Position numbers and translations under genes: made by a program
NCBI RefSeq assembly: GCF_041734735.1
Contig: NC_134907.1
Span: 7,472,596-7,536,595, forward strand
Direction of reading: 5' to 3'
Length of the DNA stretch: 64,000 nucleotides
DNA from: Babylonia areolata
Lineage: Eukaryota; Mollusca; Gastropoda; Neogastropoda; Buccinidae
Notes under the pieces: model-generated
The model's database searches: none
What the model saw: the letters and a program-made list of their open reading frames with translations, nothing else
What the model was told of the DNA's origin: nothing
Part shown: one piece after another, positions 33,211 to 44,935 of the stretch
How the letters are laid out: each line of letters starts with the position of its first letter
How positions within the stretch are numbered: the stretch's first letter is position 1

Positions 33211-35324
33211 AAGGTGTTTGACAGAGATACCCAAGTTAGTATGTGTTTATACTGTAAAAGTACTATGGTTAGTATGTGTGTGTGTGTTGGCACTATGGTC
33301 AGTTTATGTGGATACTCTAAAATTATGGTAGAATGTATGGTTATCACACCAATCACTGGCACTCTAATTCTGCAGCTGGTATGTATGGTTACCATAAAAT
33401 TACTGTGGTTAGTATACATGTGTGGATAATATCAAATCACTGTGGTTAGTATGTGTGGATACTAAACATTACTGTGAGTAGTATTCATTGTTACTATAAA
33501 ATCACTGATAGTCAATTACTGCAGCTGGTATGAGTGGTTACCATAAAATCAATGTGGTATGTGTGCATACTAAAATGACTGCACTTTAAAACGACTGCAT
33601 TATTATGCATGGATACTATGGAATCTGTTGTTGGCATGTATAGTTCATATAAAATTGCTGCAGTTAATGTTTCTATTGTTAGTATAGTGTGGATACCATC
33701 AAATTATTGCATTTAGTATGTTTTGTTATTTTAAATTAATGCAGTTAGTATGTGTATAAACATAATACTGTAAAAAAAAAAAAAAAAAATAATAATAATA
33801 AATTATATATATATATATAAACTGTGAAACAACTGTGGTTAGTTGAATGGCACTATGGATACTGTAAAATTACTGCAGTTTGGAATGTTTGATATTTGTA
33901 TGTGTGAAAACTATAAATAAATAAAAAAAAATTAAAAAAACAAAAACGGGTGTGGTTAGTATGCTTAGATGTTAGTGTGAATACTTTCAAGTTACTGCAG
34001 TCAGTATGTATGAATACTAAAGTATTACTGCTGTTAGTATGTTTGCTATTAAATTTGATATAATCCATTATTGATAAATATAATGGAGTATGTATGGATA
34101 CTACAACATTATTTTGGTTAGCATGTATGGATACTATAAAAGAGCGCTGATTTGTACATGTGGATACTAAAAAAAAAATCCTGTGGTTGTCATGTGTGGA
34201 TTCTTTAAAATCACTGTAAGTAATGTTTGTAAACTAAGGGGGGACAGGGGGGGGGGGAGGAGTTAGAATGTGTGGGTACTATGAAATAACATTAGTTAGT
34301 ATGTCAGATTACCATTCAAGTTACCATGGTTAGTGTGTGGGGGCACTTTTGAATGAAAAACTAGTGCAGTTAGTATGTGTGGATACTATGAAATGATGGT
34401 ACCAAGTTAGTACGTGAGGGTACAATAAAATGGCATAAGTAAGTGTAGATCTATAAAATTATTGTGGTTAGTATGTGTGGATACTACACAAATCAGTGGT
34501 TATAGTATGTGTAGATACTATATGATTCTTGTGGATACTGCATAAAGATAATCTAAAAACTACTACAGTTAGTCTGTGTGGATACTCCAGAATTATTACA
34601 GTTCGGCTGTGTGAACATTCTAAAACTAAAACTACTGGGGTTGTTATCTATGGATACAATAAAATAACTGTGGTTAGTATGTGTCGATATCCCCCGAATT
34701 ATTATGGTTTGTCTGTGTGCACACTCTAAAATTACTATGGTTAGTTTGTGTGGATACTCTTAAAATTACTATGGTTTACCAAGTATGTATAGAATTAGAT
34801 ACTATAAAATTACTTAATTGGATACATTAGACTTACTGTGGTCAGTATATGTGTGGATACTCTCGAAATACTATGGTTTGTCTGTGTGGATACCATAAAA
34901 TTATTATGGTTAGCCCATGTGGATATCTTAAAACTACTGTTGTTTGTATGTATGGATACTATGGAATTACTGTCATCTGTGTGTGTGGATACATTAAGAT
35001 TAAGATTACTGTGTTCAGTATGTATGGATACTCTAGAATTACTATTGTTAGTCTGTGTGGATAAAAAACCAATTTTGGTTCATCTGTGTGAATACCCCAA
35101 AACTACTGTGGTTAATATGTACTGACACCATGGAATTACTGTAGTCAGTATATACATGTGGATACTATAAAATGACTGTGGTTGGTTTGAATACTCTAAA
35201 ATTACTATAGCTAGATTGTATGGACACCGTAACATAACTATTATCAGAATGTATGGATACTATAAATTTTCTGTTATCAGGATGACTGGATACAAGAAAA
35301 TTACTCTAGTTAGTACCTTTGTGT
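33211..35324. repeat. S module: ~33-bp satellite, block 10
   Basis: About 60 degenerate units. Includes a G-rich interruption at about 34,237-34,262 and an (AT)n/A-rich patch at 33,771-33,821. A subfamily with TGTGTGGATACTCTAAAATT occurs from about 34,580 to 35,100. Confidence 0.9.
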
Positions 35325-35720
35325 GTATGATTAGACTGGCTGATGCGTGGGATCAGGTGTTAATCAGAACTCACAGGTGGATGTGCGTAAGACAAATAAT
35401 CTATATATTTTAAAAAAATCTAAGACATGAAATGATGTCGATAGATATGAAACTGTTTAAAAATATGGTGTTTGTGTTTTAAGTAATGTTGTGGTAAAAG
35501 AATTAAACAAAACAAACTGACTTTAAACACAGCTAATCAGTATTTGATATTAAAATTACAACCAATATGTTATCAATTAATTTTCTTTTTAAAATGTTTT
35601 TGGTCTTTATACAACTACTTTGATTTTGTATTTCTTTTAAGGAAAATTGTTTAGTGTAATGATACAGTATTCAGCATAATTTTGTTTTTATCTTAAAGTA
35701 TGGCTTAGTGTATACAACCC
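35325..35720. repeat. T module, copy 5 (partial)
   Basis: GATTAGACTGGCTGATGCGT, GATCAGGTGTTAATCAGAAC and TCACAGGTGGATGTGCGTAA are clear. The AAACCAAACC and later phrases are weak or lost. This is the last recognisable T copy. Confidence 0.75.
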
Positions 35721-36959
35721 AGTATATTAAATGTTCTCTTTTTTCAATATTAAACATGAAAAGAATTGATCTACCAAATTGGGGTAACTTATTCTAAATT
35801 CTGGTTGGCAGGATTGGGAATAAAGAATAAAATGATTCATATATTAGAATGCTCTTGAATAATCGAGACTTGTTTAAAACTTTATATTAGAAATTATTAT
35901 TTTTCTGATACATGCTACGTCCACCCATGCCATAAAGAATTTAGTAATCTGCTTTTTTTTCTTTTCTTTTCTTTTTTTAAGTGAGAACTGAATGATACGA
36001 ATTAGACAAAAGTGTCTTGTGTGACTGTTTATATATAGACATTATAAAATTGAAACTCAGATGCTATGAAATTGAACATAATTGTGGTCTTGTAATTGGG
36101 TCATAAACAGGTTCAAATGTGGATGTTGTGTGCTTTTGTCATTTCTGGGTGGCTAATTAATATATATAAATAGGTATCCATACTCTTGCTTCATTAAAAA
36201 TGGTTTGTGAATGCGTCTCAACAATTAATATGATTGAATCATTTGTAACATGCCGATAAATGAGTTCAAACATAATTGCTCAAAAAATAGATAAATAATT
36301 CAAAATATATTTTTATTGCAATGAGAAATATATATATCTCTGCTTTTTGAATAATTATAATTAACGTTTGACACTTACTTTTATGTGTTGATATGGTCAT
36401 TATGGACAAGTATATACCAGTAAATCTGATCACAATATAAACAATTGAGGAACAAGCATTTAAAACCACTATTTTACAACTGATCATAACCTTTTATGTT
36501 TTAAAACAGAGTCGGTAGTACATGAAGATTCCTCGAGTAAGACTGCGGTACTGATCTCAGCACAGTAAAAGGTTTTAATCTTAGCTTTATATCTTTTATA
36601 TAGGCATGATTCCATGACAAATGGAGCACTATAAAACAAACCTATTGATATGTACTTTGAGACAGTGATGGTTGTTCATAAACAGTGAAATGGGGACAGA
36701 CCATAAAAAAAACTAACAAAAAAAAAAAAAAAAAGTGTTGCCAGTCCAAGTAGATTTTGTTACAGAGAAGAACGACAAAAACTGTGATCTGTCGTAAACC
36801 TGCTTGTATAACGTCTGTCATTGTAATAACCCATGCATTTTATTTATTCTGTTTATTAATTTTCTGACAGAGCAAATTATATTTTGTTCTTTTTATAAGA
36901 CCTTCTATAGTTGATTAAGTGAAAGATATTCTTTTCGGTTTCGTGTATTGGTAGCCTGT
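35721..36959. other. AT-rich stretch without clear repeats or genes
   Basis: AT-rich, with a T/C run at about 35,952-35,980, an A-run at 36,720-36,734 and weak G-module echoes (TCATAAACAGGTTCAAATG and GGATGTTGTG near 36,110). No open frame worth calling. Likely decayed macro-repeat. Confidence 0.5.
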
Positions 36960-37479
36960 ATATTTAGATGTTTTTTTCTTCTGTACGTTTCACACATAAG
37001 GAATGTAAAACATGCTCAGCATATATGCTGTCTTTGTATGTCTGTGTGTTTTTTCTTTATGTGTGTGTGCACGCAATGTATACTTCCTTATCTGTTACCC
37101 TTGTTGGTAAAGGATTTGTCATATCTATATGTCTGTCTTTTCTGTGTGTGTGTGCACGTGTGTATGATATTGTTGATAAGGAATTTGTCATGTCCCCATA
37201 TGTCTTTCTGACCATTTTTTCTGTGTGTATTTGTGTACAGTGTATATACTTGCTGGATTATTACTGTCATTGGTAAAGAATTTGTCTTATCTATGTCTGT
37301 CTTCTGTGTGTGTGTGTGTGTTTCTCTTTTCCTCCTGTCTGTACCTTGGTCTTTCTCAGTGGGTGGATGTGGGTACTTCAACATATACTTTTACTCCTCT
37401 TCCTGTTCCTGTCTTTGTGTCTGTCTGTGTGTCTGTCTCCTATTGGTCTGTCTGTCAGTCTGTCGTTTTCACTGTCTAG
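36960..37479. repeat. Degenerate ~85-bp units ('GGTAAAGGATTTGTCATATC') and P anchor
   Basis: Three to four spaced copies of GGTAAAGGATTTGTCATATC-like phrases (37,107, 37,177, 37,274), each near TATGTCTGTCTTTTCTGTGT and GTGTGTGT runs. An anchor-like GTGGGTGGATGTGGGTACTT follows near 37,360. Confidence 0.75.
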
Positions 37480-38035
37480 ATGTGTAAACCTTCCTGTCTT
37501 TGTTTCTGTCTGTGTGTCTGTCTCCTAATGTTTGTCTGTCTGTCAGTCTGTCGTTTTCACTGTGCAGATGTGTAAACCTTCCTGTCTTTGTGTCTGTCTG
37601 TGTGTCGGTCTACCTTCCTGTCTGTGTGTCGTCTCCTAATGTTTGTCTGTCCGTCAGTCTTGTCGTTTTCACTGTGTAGGTGTGTAAGCCTTCCTGGTTT
37701 GTGTCTGTCTGTGTGTCTGTCTCCTAATGTTTGTCTGTCCGTCAGTCTTGTCGTTTTCACTGTGTAGGTGTGTAAACCTTCCTGTCTTTGTGTCCGTCTC
37801 CTGATGTTTGTCTGTCCGTCAGTCTTGTCGTTTTCACTGTGTAGGTGTGTAAGCCTTCCTGTCTGTGTGTCTGTCTCTATTTGTCTGTCCGTCAGTCTGT
37901 CATTTTTACTGTGTAGGTGTGTAAACCTTCCTGTCTTTGTGTCTGTCTGTGTGTCTGTCTCCTAATGTTTGTCTGTCCGTCAGTCTTGTCGTTTTCACTG
38001 TGTAGGTGTGTAAGCCTTCCTGTCTTTGTTTCTGT
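37480..38035. repeat. ~88-bp minisatellite 'GTCGTTTTCACTGTGTAGGT'
   Basis: Six to seven units of GTCGTTTTCACTGTGTAGGT, GTGTAAACCTTCCTGTCTTT and GTCTCCTAATGTTTGTCTGT, then CCGTCAGTCTT. Deletion variants shorten some units to about 76 bp. It ends at an anchor-like phrase GTGGATGGGTGAGGGTGGTT. Confidence 0.94.
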
Positions 38036-38960
38036 CTGTGGATGGGTGAGGGTGGTTAAAAGTGTGTTTTCCAGATCTCCCCCCCTCTTACTGTTTCCTT
38101 CTCTCAGGATACACAATCTTTGTTAAGACAGAGATATTAGGAACTTTTTATTAAGTCGCATTATATATTGCTTGGTACTGTTGTTGTTGAAAATTTTGTA
38201 TGGTTATGTTGGTGCTTGTAAAGTCTTTGCAATGGAAATGTATATTGTTTCTGTGGTGGTGAAGCAGGTCAATTTATATTGCCGTTTGGTATCATATCTA
38301 TTAAAGTGATAAATCTGTTAATGGGAATAAATTGATAATGCCGTTAGTATCGTATCTATAATGGTGATAAATCCGTTATGGGAATATAAATTGTATATCT
38401 GGAACTGAATGTTTGTTTTGGTCATGCTCTTTCAACCTGTATTATTGGCAGAGGGTACTTTTAGCTCTATATAAGGTGCTGCGTCTTAAGTGAACAGTGT
38501 CAATGTCTTTTTCTTTCTGTGTCCCTTGGTGTGTGTGTGTGTGTGTGTTTTGAATCCTATGTATGTAAAACTTGACTTGTCTATAGGTTTATCTGTCTCC
38601 ACTTTCAAAAGTTTCTCTGACAGTTCCTTTCCACTTACTCAACTTTTCATGTGTCAAGACAGTAAATTTTCAACAATTTTCCTCCCAACTTCACTATGAC
38701 AAACCTTAATTTCATGTAATGTTATTCAGTTAACTAGAGTTCACATGAAAAGAATTGTTTTGGTATGGTTTTATGGATGTGACCACCTGTACATGTTTTA
38801 TAAATACATTCTTCTATGTGTTTGTTTTCTGCTATATGTATATTTAAATATTTGTTTCTTCTATATGTTTCACACCTAGAGAAGAATATGAACAAAAGCA
38901 TGAATATAAAATGTGTTCTAAACACGAGTGTAAAATGTTAAATAAATCTATACGTACAGC
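38036..38960. other. Anchor remnant then AT-rich, partly duplicated spacer
   Basis: Within it, AATTTATATTGCCGTTTGGT and TAAATTGATAATGCCGTTAG mark a local tandem duplication (about 38,270 and 38,327) of about 55 bp with ATCGTATCTATAATGGTGAT-like sequence. J-like phrases (ATGTGTTCTAAACACGAGTG) close it near 38,930. No gene. Confidence 0.55.
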
Positions 38961-39289
38961 TTGTCTCCCTCTGCCCGCTGTCCTTTTCCTTCTGTCTGTC
39001 TGTCTCGCACTCTCTGGCACCGTCTGTAAATGGAAGTCAGTAATGAAGAGTATGTTGGTTTTTTTCCCCCCTCTTCCAGTTTCTGTCTCTTTCCCTCCCC
39101 CTGTCTGTTGAGTTTCTCTCTTTCCTTCCTCACTTCTCCCCCCCCCCTGCCCCCTCCCCGCCCAAGTCTTTATGTCTGTTCATCTGTTGGTGTTTTCTCT
39201 GTGTCTGTCATTCTCTGTGGATGGAGTGTGTGTGTGTGTACCTCTCTCTCTGTATGTCTGTTGGTCCGTCTTTTTTGTGTGTGTGTGAA
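38961..39289. repeat. P block at 39.0-39.3 kb
   Basis: CT-rich with GCACCGTCTGTAAATGGAAG and GTAATGAAGAGTATG (degenerate anchor), poly-C runs at about 39,139 and a second anchor-like ATTCTCTGTGGATGGAGTGT. Leads into the 40-bp minisatellite. Confidence 0.75.
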
Positions 39290-40240
39290 TGCCTGTGTGT
39301 AGGTCTCTGCCTCTCTATGTGTGTATGTGTGTGTATGTCTCTGCCTTTCTCACTGTGTGTGTATGTCTGTGTGTCGGTCTCTGCCTTTCTCACTGTGTGT
39401 GCATGTCTGTGTGTAGGTCTCAGTCTTTCTCACTGTGTGTGAATGTCTGTGTGAATGTCTCTGCCTTTCTCACTGTGTGTGAATGTGTGTGCACCTGTGT
39501 GTTGGTCTCTGCCTTTCTCACTGTGTGTGAATGTCTGTGTGTCGGTCTCTGCCTTTCTCACTGTGTGTGTATGTCTGTGTGTAGGTCTCTGCCTTTCTCA
39601 CTGTGTGTGTATGTCTCTGCCTTTCTCACTGTGTGTGTATGTCTGTGTGTCGGTCTCTGCCTTTCTCACTGTGTGTGTATGTCTGTGTGTCGGTCTCTGC
39701 CTTTCTCACTGTGTGTGTATGCCTGTGTGTGTATGTCTCTGTCTTTCTCACTGAGAGTGTATGTCTGTGTGTCGGTCTCTGCCTTTCTCACTGTGTGTTT
39801 ATGTCTCTGCCTTTCTCACTGTGTGTGTGTGTCTGTGTGTCGGTCTCTGCCTTTCTCACTGTGTGTGAATGTCTGTGTGTCGGTCTCTGCCTTTCTCACT
39901 GTGTGTGAATGGCTGTGTGTAGGTCTCTGCCTTTCTCACTGTGTGTGTATGTCTGTGTGTGTAGGTCTCAGTCTTTCTCACTGTGTGTGTATGAGTGTGT
40001 GTAGGTCTCAGTCTTTCTCACTGTGTGTGTATGTCTGTGTGTGTAGGTCTCAGTCTTTCTCACTGTGTGTGTATGAGTGTGTGTAGGTCTCAGTCTTTCT
40101 CACTGTGTGTGTATGTCTGTGTGTCGGTCTCTGCCTTTCTCACTGTGTGTGTATGTCTGTGTGTGTAGGTCTCAGTCTTTCTCACTGTGTGTGTATGAGT
40201 GTGTGTAGGTCTCAGTCTTTCTCACTCTGTATGTTTGTTG
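39290..40240. repeat. 40-bp minisatellite 'CTCTGCCTTTCTCACTGTGT'
   Basis: About 24 units of CTCTGCCTTTCTCACTGTGT followed by GTGTATGTCTGTGTGTCGGT. Variants use CTCAGTCTTTCTC, GTAGGT or GAATG. A pair CTCAGTCTT...ATGAGTGTGTGTAGGT alternates from about 39,965 onward, forming an 80-bp higher-order unit. Confidence 0.96.
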
Positions 40241-40404
40241 GTCTGTCTTTTTTTCCAGGTGTGTTTTGTGTGTCGGTGTCCAGAGTAGATGGTGATCATA
40301 ACGTGTTACACTTCATGAAGTACCTGTAATTAAATTGTGTTCCAAACGTGAGCGTTTAAAAGTATTTCAGTAAATAAACTGGTAAAGTTTCAGGAAAGTT
40401 TCAC
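40241..40404. repeat. J-like remnant
   Basis: CATGAAGTACCTGTAATTAA, TTGTGTTCCAAACGTGAGCG and AAACTGGTAAAGTTTCAGG. Resembles the end of the J module (compare CACACCTGAGTGTAAAA at 2,020). The SINE is inserted directly after it. Confidence 0.55.
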
Positions 40405-40635
40405 TTTCTCAAGGAGGCGTCACTGCGTTCGGACAAATCCATACACGCTACACCACATCTGTTGAGCAGATGCCTGACCAGCAGCATAACCCAACGCGCT
40501 TAGTCAGGCCTTGAGTGCATGCTTACATATTTGTGTACCTATGAAAGTGGATTTCATTTTACGTAATTTCGCCAGAGGACAACACTCTCGTTGCCATGGG
40601 TTCTTTTTCAGTGCGCCAAGTGCGTGCTGCACACG

Positions 40636-40666
<31 letters not shown>

Positions 40667-40790
40667 TAGACGCTCAGTTTGATTTTCCAGTCAAACTTAG
40701 GAGAAAGGGCGAGAGCGGGATTCGAACCCACACCCTCACGGACTCTCTGTATTGGCAGCTGAGCGTCTTAACCATTCTGCCACCTTCCTC
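40405..40790 (-). mobile_element. Full-length tRNA-headed SINE, minus strand
   Basis: Read on the minus strand, the head begins GGTGGCAGAATGGTTAAGAC (A-box-like, about 40,770-40,780) and has GGTTCGAATCC (B-box, 40,718-40,728), as in a tRNA with a long variable arm. A central domain follows with TTCGGATGAGACGATAAA and GAGGTCCCGTGTGCAGC. The 3' module has CTGACTAAGCGCGTTGGGTT and ACGCAGTGACGCCTCCTTGA. The head supplies an internal Pol III promoter. The central domain is shared with the SINE at 59.6 kb and the 3' module with those at 14.7 and 52.4 kb. It appears complete. Confidence 0.9.
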
Positions 40791-41094
40791 TGGTACAGCT
40801 GGGCATCTTTGTCTCCCCCTTCTGTTTGTCTGTCTCTCTGCATTCTGTCTTTTTCTTTCTGTCTGTTAATCTGTAGCACTCTCTGTAAATGGATGCGGGT
40901 TGTCAAAGTTTTCCACTCTCTACCCGTTACGCTCTCTCTCTCTCTCTCTGTACACGTCTGTGTTTCTCTTTCTTTCTCTTTCTCTCTCTGTGCATGTCCT
41001 GTCTCTGTGTGTGTGTGTGTGTGTGTGTGTTTAGATGGAGTGCTTTCCCGCCTTACTTCTTTTCTCATCAGTGTCTTTCCTTCCACCCCCTACC
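40791..41094. repeat. P block at 40.8-41.1 kb
   Basis: CT-rich with AATCTGTAGCACTCTCTGTA and AATGGATGCGGGTTGTCAAA (degenerate anchor), (CT)n at about 40,931-40,947 and (GT)n at about 41,008-41,030. It continues the P module interrupted by the SINE. Confidence 0.75.
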
Positions 41095-42490
41095 CCTTTA
41101 CATTTGATAGTGCGTTTGTGTGTGAGAGAGAGAGCGTGTCTTTTACCTTTGATAGTGCGTTTGTGTGTGTGAGAGAGAGCGTGTCCTTTACATTTGATAG
41201 TGCGTTTGTGTGTGTGAGAGAGAGAGCGTGTCCTTTACATTTGATAGTGCGTTTGTGTGTGAGAGAGAGAGAGTGTGCCCTTTACATTTGATAGTGCATT
41301 TGTGTGTGAGAGAGAGAGAGTGTGTGTCCTTTACATTTGATAGTGCGTTTGTGTGTGAGAGAGAGAGAGTGTCCTTTACATTTGATAGTGCGTTTGTGTG
41401 TGTGAGAGAGAGAGTGTGTCCTTTACATTTGATAGTGCGTTTGTGTGTGAGAGAGTGTGTCCTTTACATTTGATAGTGCGTTTGTGTGTGTGAGAGAGAG
41501 AGAGAGTGTGTCCTTTACATTTGATAGTGCGTTTGTGTGTGTGAGAGAGAGAGTGTGTCCTTTACATTTGATAGTGCGTTTGTGTGTGAGAGAGTGTGTC
41601 CTTTACATTTGATAGTGCGTTTGTGTGTGTGAGAGAGAGAGAGAGTGTGTCCTTTACATTTGATAGTGCGTTTGTGTGAGAGAGAGAGAGAGTGTGCCCT
41701 TTACATTTGATAGTGCGTTAGTGTGTGAGAGAGAGAGAGAGTGCCCTTTACATTTGATAGTGCGTTTGTGTGTGTGAGAGAGAGAGCGTGTCCTTTACAT
41801 TTGATAGTGCGTTTGTGTGTGAGAGAGAGAGTGCCCTTTACATTTGATAGTGCGTTTGTGTGTGAGAGAGAGAGTGTGCCCTTTACATTTGATAGTGCGT
41901 TTGTGTGTGAGAGAGAGAGTGTGCCCTTTACATTTGATAGTGCGTTTGTGTGTGTGTGTGAGAGAGAGAGAGAGTGTCCTTTACATTTGATAGTGCGTTA
42001 GTGTGTGAGAGAGAGAGAGAGTGCCCTTTACATTTGATAGTGCGTTTGTGTGTGAGAGAGAGAGAGAGTGTGCCCTTTACATTTGATAGTGCGTTTGTGT
42101 GTGAGAGAGAGAGAGTGTGTCCTTTACATTTGATAGTGCTTTTGTGTGTGTGAGAGAGAGTGTCCTTTACATTTGATAGTGCGTTTGTGTGAGAGAGAGA
42201 GAGAGCGTGTCCTTTACATTTGATAGTGCATTTGTGTGTGAAAGAGAGAGCGTGTCCTTTACATTTGATAGTGCGTTTGTGTGTGAGAGAGTGTGTCCTT
42301 TACATTTGATAGTGCGTTTGTGTGTGTGAGAGAGAGAGAGAGAGTGTGTCCTTTACATTTGATAGTGTGTTTCTGTGTGTGAGAGAGGGTGTGTCCTTTA
42401 CATTTGATAGTGCGTTTGTGTGTGTGAGAGAGAGAGAGTGTCCTTTACATTTGATAGTGCGTTTGTGTGTGAGAGAGAGAGTGTGTCTGT
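41095..42490. repeat. ~40-48-bp minisatellite 'CCTTTACATTTGATAGTGCG'
   Basis: About 31 units of CCTTTACATTTGATAGTGCG, then TTTGTGTGTG, then (AG)n of 2-6 repeats, then CGTGT or TGTGT. The variable (AG)n inside every unit causes the length differences. It is the only large array in the window with strong AG content on the plus strand. Open frames here are by-products. Confidence 0.97.
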
Positions 42491-42568
42491 CTCTGTACAT
42501 TGGTGTTGGAAGTCATTAGATTGTTTTCCTTTTGTTCTCATCTCTCTGTAAATCTTGTCTATGTCTGT

Positions 42569-42608
<40 letters not shown>

Positions 42609-42839
42609 GTCCGAGCACTCGCGTGTGTATGTGTAGGTCTGTATGTCTCTCGTTCTCTTTCCATCTTTCTGTATTTATCAGACGGTCTTGTGTTTTTTTC
42701 TCTGTGTGTCTGTCTCGGTCAGTCTGAGTGTCAGGATCTGTATTGACTAAACTTATTTATAAATGTTTTTTGATGTTTTTCACCTGTTTCTGCCCCCTCC
42801 CACCCATACACCCTACCTCACTAGCTGTGTTAAAATACA
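42491..42839. repeat. P-like block with (TC)n
   Basis: (CT)n at about 42,570-42,608, TCTGTCCGAGCACTCGCGTG and CTGTGTGTCTGTCTCGGTCA, then a short spacer. No anchor motif is clear. Confidence 0.65.
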
Positions 42840-43740
42840 GATGCTGATACACTGAAAAAAATTTGCATTTTTTTAAAACCATTCTTTAATTACAAATGTA
42901 TCAAGAGATATAAGAATCAAAGTATAAATTTACTAATAAACTTTAAAAAGTTGTCTTCGTGTTTAAATGTACTAAAGATGTGAAGTTATTTCACAATGGT
43001 AATAAAAAGGATTATAAATTGAGTTGGAATTATAAAATGTGTGGTTGTCTGGGTGGAGCTTTTTATATTTTTCAGTTTTTTGTAATTTTGAACAAAAATA
43101 TAAACTGTGCCTACAGTTCAACTTAACACATACAAAATGATAAAATAGTATGTGTCTGTGACGTTTGTACAGCCTTTGCAGATATAATACAAATTGTGTA
43201 TTTTGTTGAAATTTACACATAATATAACTTTTTGTTCTTGTCATTGTTCTAGTCCACAGCAGTATTAGCTGTGTCTATAGTTAAACTTTACACAAATGAA
43301 ATTATAACGTGTTTTTGTCATGTTAGAAAAATCCTTGTATCAATACTATAAGTGATGTCCTACATAAAACATTTTTTAAATATATGTTTTTGTCACGTTT
43401 GTGAACTGTTTGTTATAATATAATCTGTCACTACAGTTAAACTACATACATATAAAATATTAAAACAATATGACACCAAACTTCATGTTTTTGTCATGTT
43501 TGCAAAGTCTTTGCAGCAACAATGAAAGTTCTTGACATGTGTCAGTAGTTGAACAGTACATTTGTTTTTGTCATGTATGTAAAATCTCTTCAACAATGAT
43601 ATAAACTGTGTCTCTACTTTTACTTTACACATAAATAATAATAAACCATTGTGTTTCAGACATGTTTGAAAAATAGTATAAACTATGTATTTTAAACTGT
43701 ACACACATGAAAAAAATCCAATACTGGAGTATTCCTGCAA
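42840..43740. repeat. Degenerate ~80-110-bp repeats 'TTTTTGTCATGTTTGTAAAG'
   Basis: Seven to eight diverged units combining TTTTTGTCATGTTTGTAAAG, TCTTTGCAACAATGATATAA, ACTGTGTCTACAGTTAAACT and TTACACATACAAAATGATAA. They are visible near 43,080, 43,155, 43,235, 43,312, 43,385, 43,490, 43,570 and 43,650. A shorter ~45-bp relative forms the block at 47.8-48.6 kb. Confidence 0.82.
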
Positions 43741-44660
43741 TATGCTTTCAATTTGTTCTTACTGATGAAATTTGTATCTTTGAATATCAATGAACAAGAG
43801 CATTTTTGCATTGTGTTTCCTAATTTATTTGTAATGACGACTTTGATGTCCTTGTCTTTGATAAACCTTTAATGATATACATGTCTTTTATAAATCTTTT
43901 GTGCTTAAAACACACTGAATGAATTTCAAGAAGTGTCATACTTCATCTGCAAACTTGTTTCGTGTTCATATTATATACTCCAATGAGTGAATTTAACATT
44001 GTTTACATAGTTCCAGTATAGTTTGATGTGGATGTGGTGAACATAGTTTGAAGTTAGATAAGCATGTTGAGAAAAAATTTTGTTCCCAAAAACTGTGTGT
44101 TTATTTAGACTAGTAAAAGTGAATGAAAATCAAAATTGGCTTTTGGTATTGTTTGTCTAATCTTGATTATTTTAATCAGATCTAGTTTGCTGATGTAGCA
44201 GTAAACACTAAAACTACCACATAGTCATGGCACATGAAACTGATGTTTTTGACTTGAATTATGTCATTTTCAAAGTATAATTGATATGTTACACACTGTT
44301 AAATATTTGCAATGCCTGTTCTTTACCCAGTGAAAAGTAAATAAATACAACTTGGCCTCTGTCTGCCTCTTCCTGTTCCTGTCTCTTTGTCTCTCTGTAC
44401 ATAAATCTTTTTTTTTAGCATGTCTTTCTATGCATATCTGTCGGTGTGTTTTTCTATACAGTATATCTGTCTTTATCTGAGCTGGTGTGTTTTCTATGTA
44501 TATCTTTTTTTCTGAGCTAATATGTTTTTTTTATGTATATCTCCTTTTTGTTCAGTTAGTGTATCTATCTCAGTATGTCTGCCTTTCTTCTGAGTCAGAT
44601 TGACTATCTATGTGTTATGTCTTTTTTCTGGGTTAGGTTATCTGTCCATCTTGGTGTGTC
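43741..44660. repeat. Second-type macro-unit spacer, copy 1
   Basis: The stretch 43,735-43,990 (TTGTTCTTACTGATGAAATT, GTATCTTTGAATATCAATGA, TTTCCTAATTTATTTGTAAT, TGACGACTTTGATGTCC) is paralogous to 46,455-46,690. AT-rich sequence follows, then T/GT-rich sequence with TATGTATATCTCCTTTTTG units from 44,380. No gene. Confidence 0.75.
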
Positions 44661-44675
44661 TGTCTTTTTCTGGTT

Positions 44676-44810
44676 GGTTAGTTGCTTTCGTTTTCCCCGC
44701 ATAGGCGGATAGTAGTTTGCACAGGACAGGAATGTCAGACCCCTGCCAGAGTCTGCACTAGTTGGGTCACGGTTAAGTATGTTATTTAAACGTAATTTTA
44801 GATAGAAAAT
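44676..44810. mobile_element. Probable inserted dispersed repeat
   Basis: A block of about 130 bp with balanced composition, unlike its GT-rich surroundings: CCCCGCATAGGCGGATAGTA, GTTTGCACAGGACAGGAATG, TCAGACCCCTGCCAGAGTCT and GGGTCACGGTTAAGTATGTT. From memory I associate this phrase with a repeat dispersed in gastropod genomes, but no second copy exists here and ends are not defined. It could be a fragment of a longer element. Confidence 0.45.
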
Positions 44811-44935
44811 TTCCTATTTGGTATGTCTGTATTGGTAAATATATATCTATATCTATCTGTCTGTCTGTCTGTCTATCTCTCTCTCTATATATATATATTT
44901 TTTTTTATATATATTTAATATATATATATATATAT
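44811..44935. repeat. Compound microsatellite (TCTG)n(TC)n(TA)n
   Basis: ATCTATCTGTCTGTCTGTCT at about 44,851-44,870, then TCTCTCTC, then (TA)n interrupted by a T-run, ending at 44,935. Confidence 0.9.

Noticed and set aside
40718-40780. tRNA gene
   Set aside because: A- and B-box-like words are present but are the head of a SINE with its body and tail attached. The same applies to 55,830-55,901 and 60,491-60,546.
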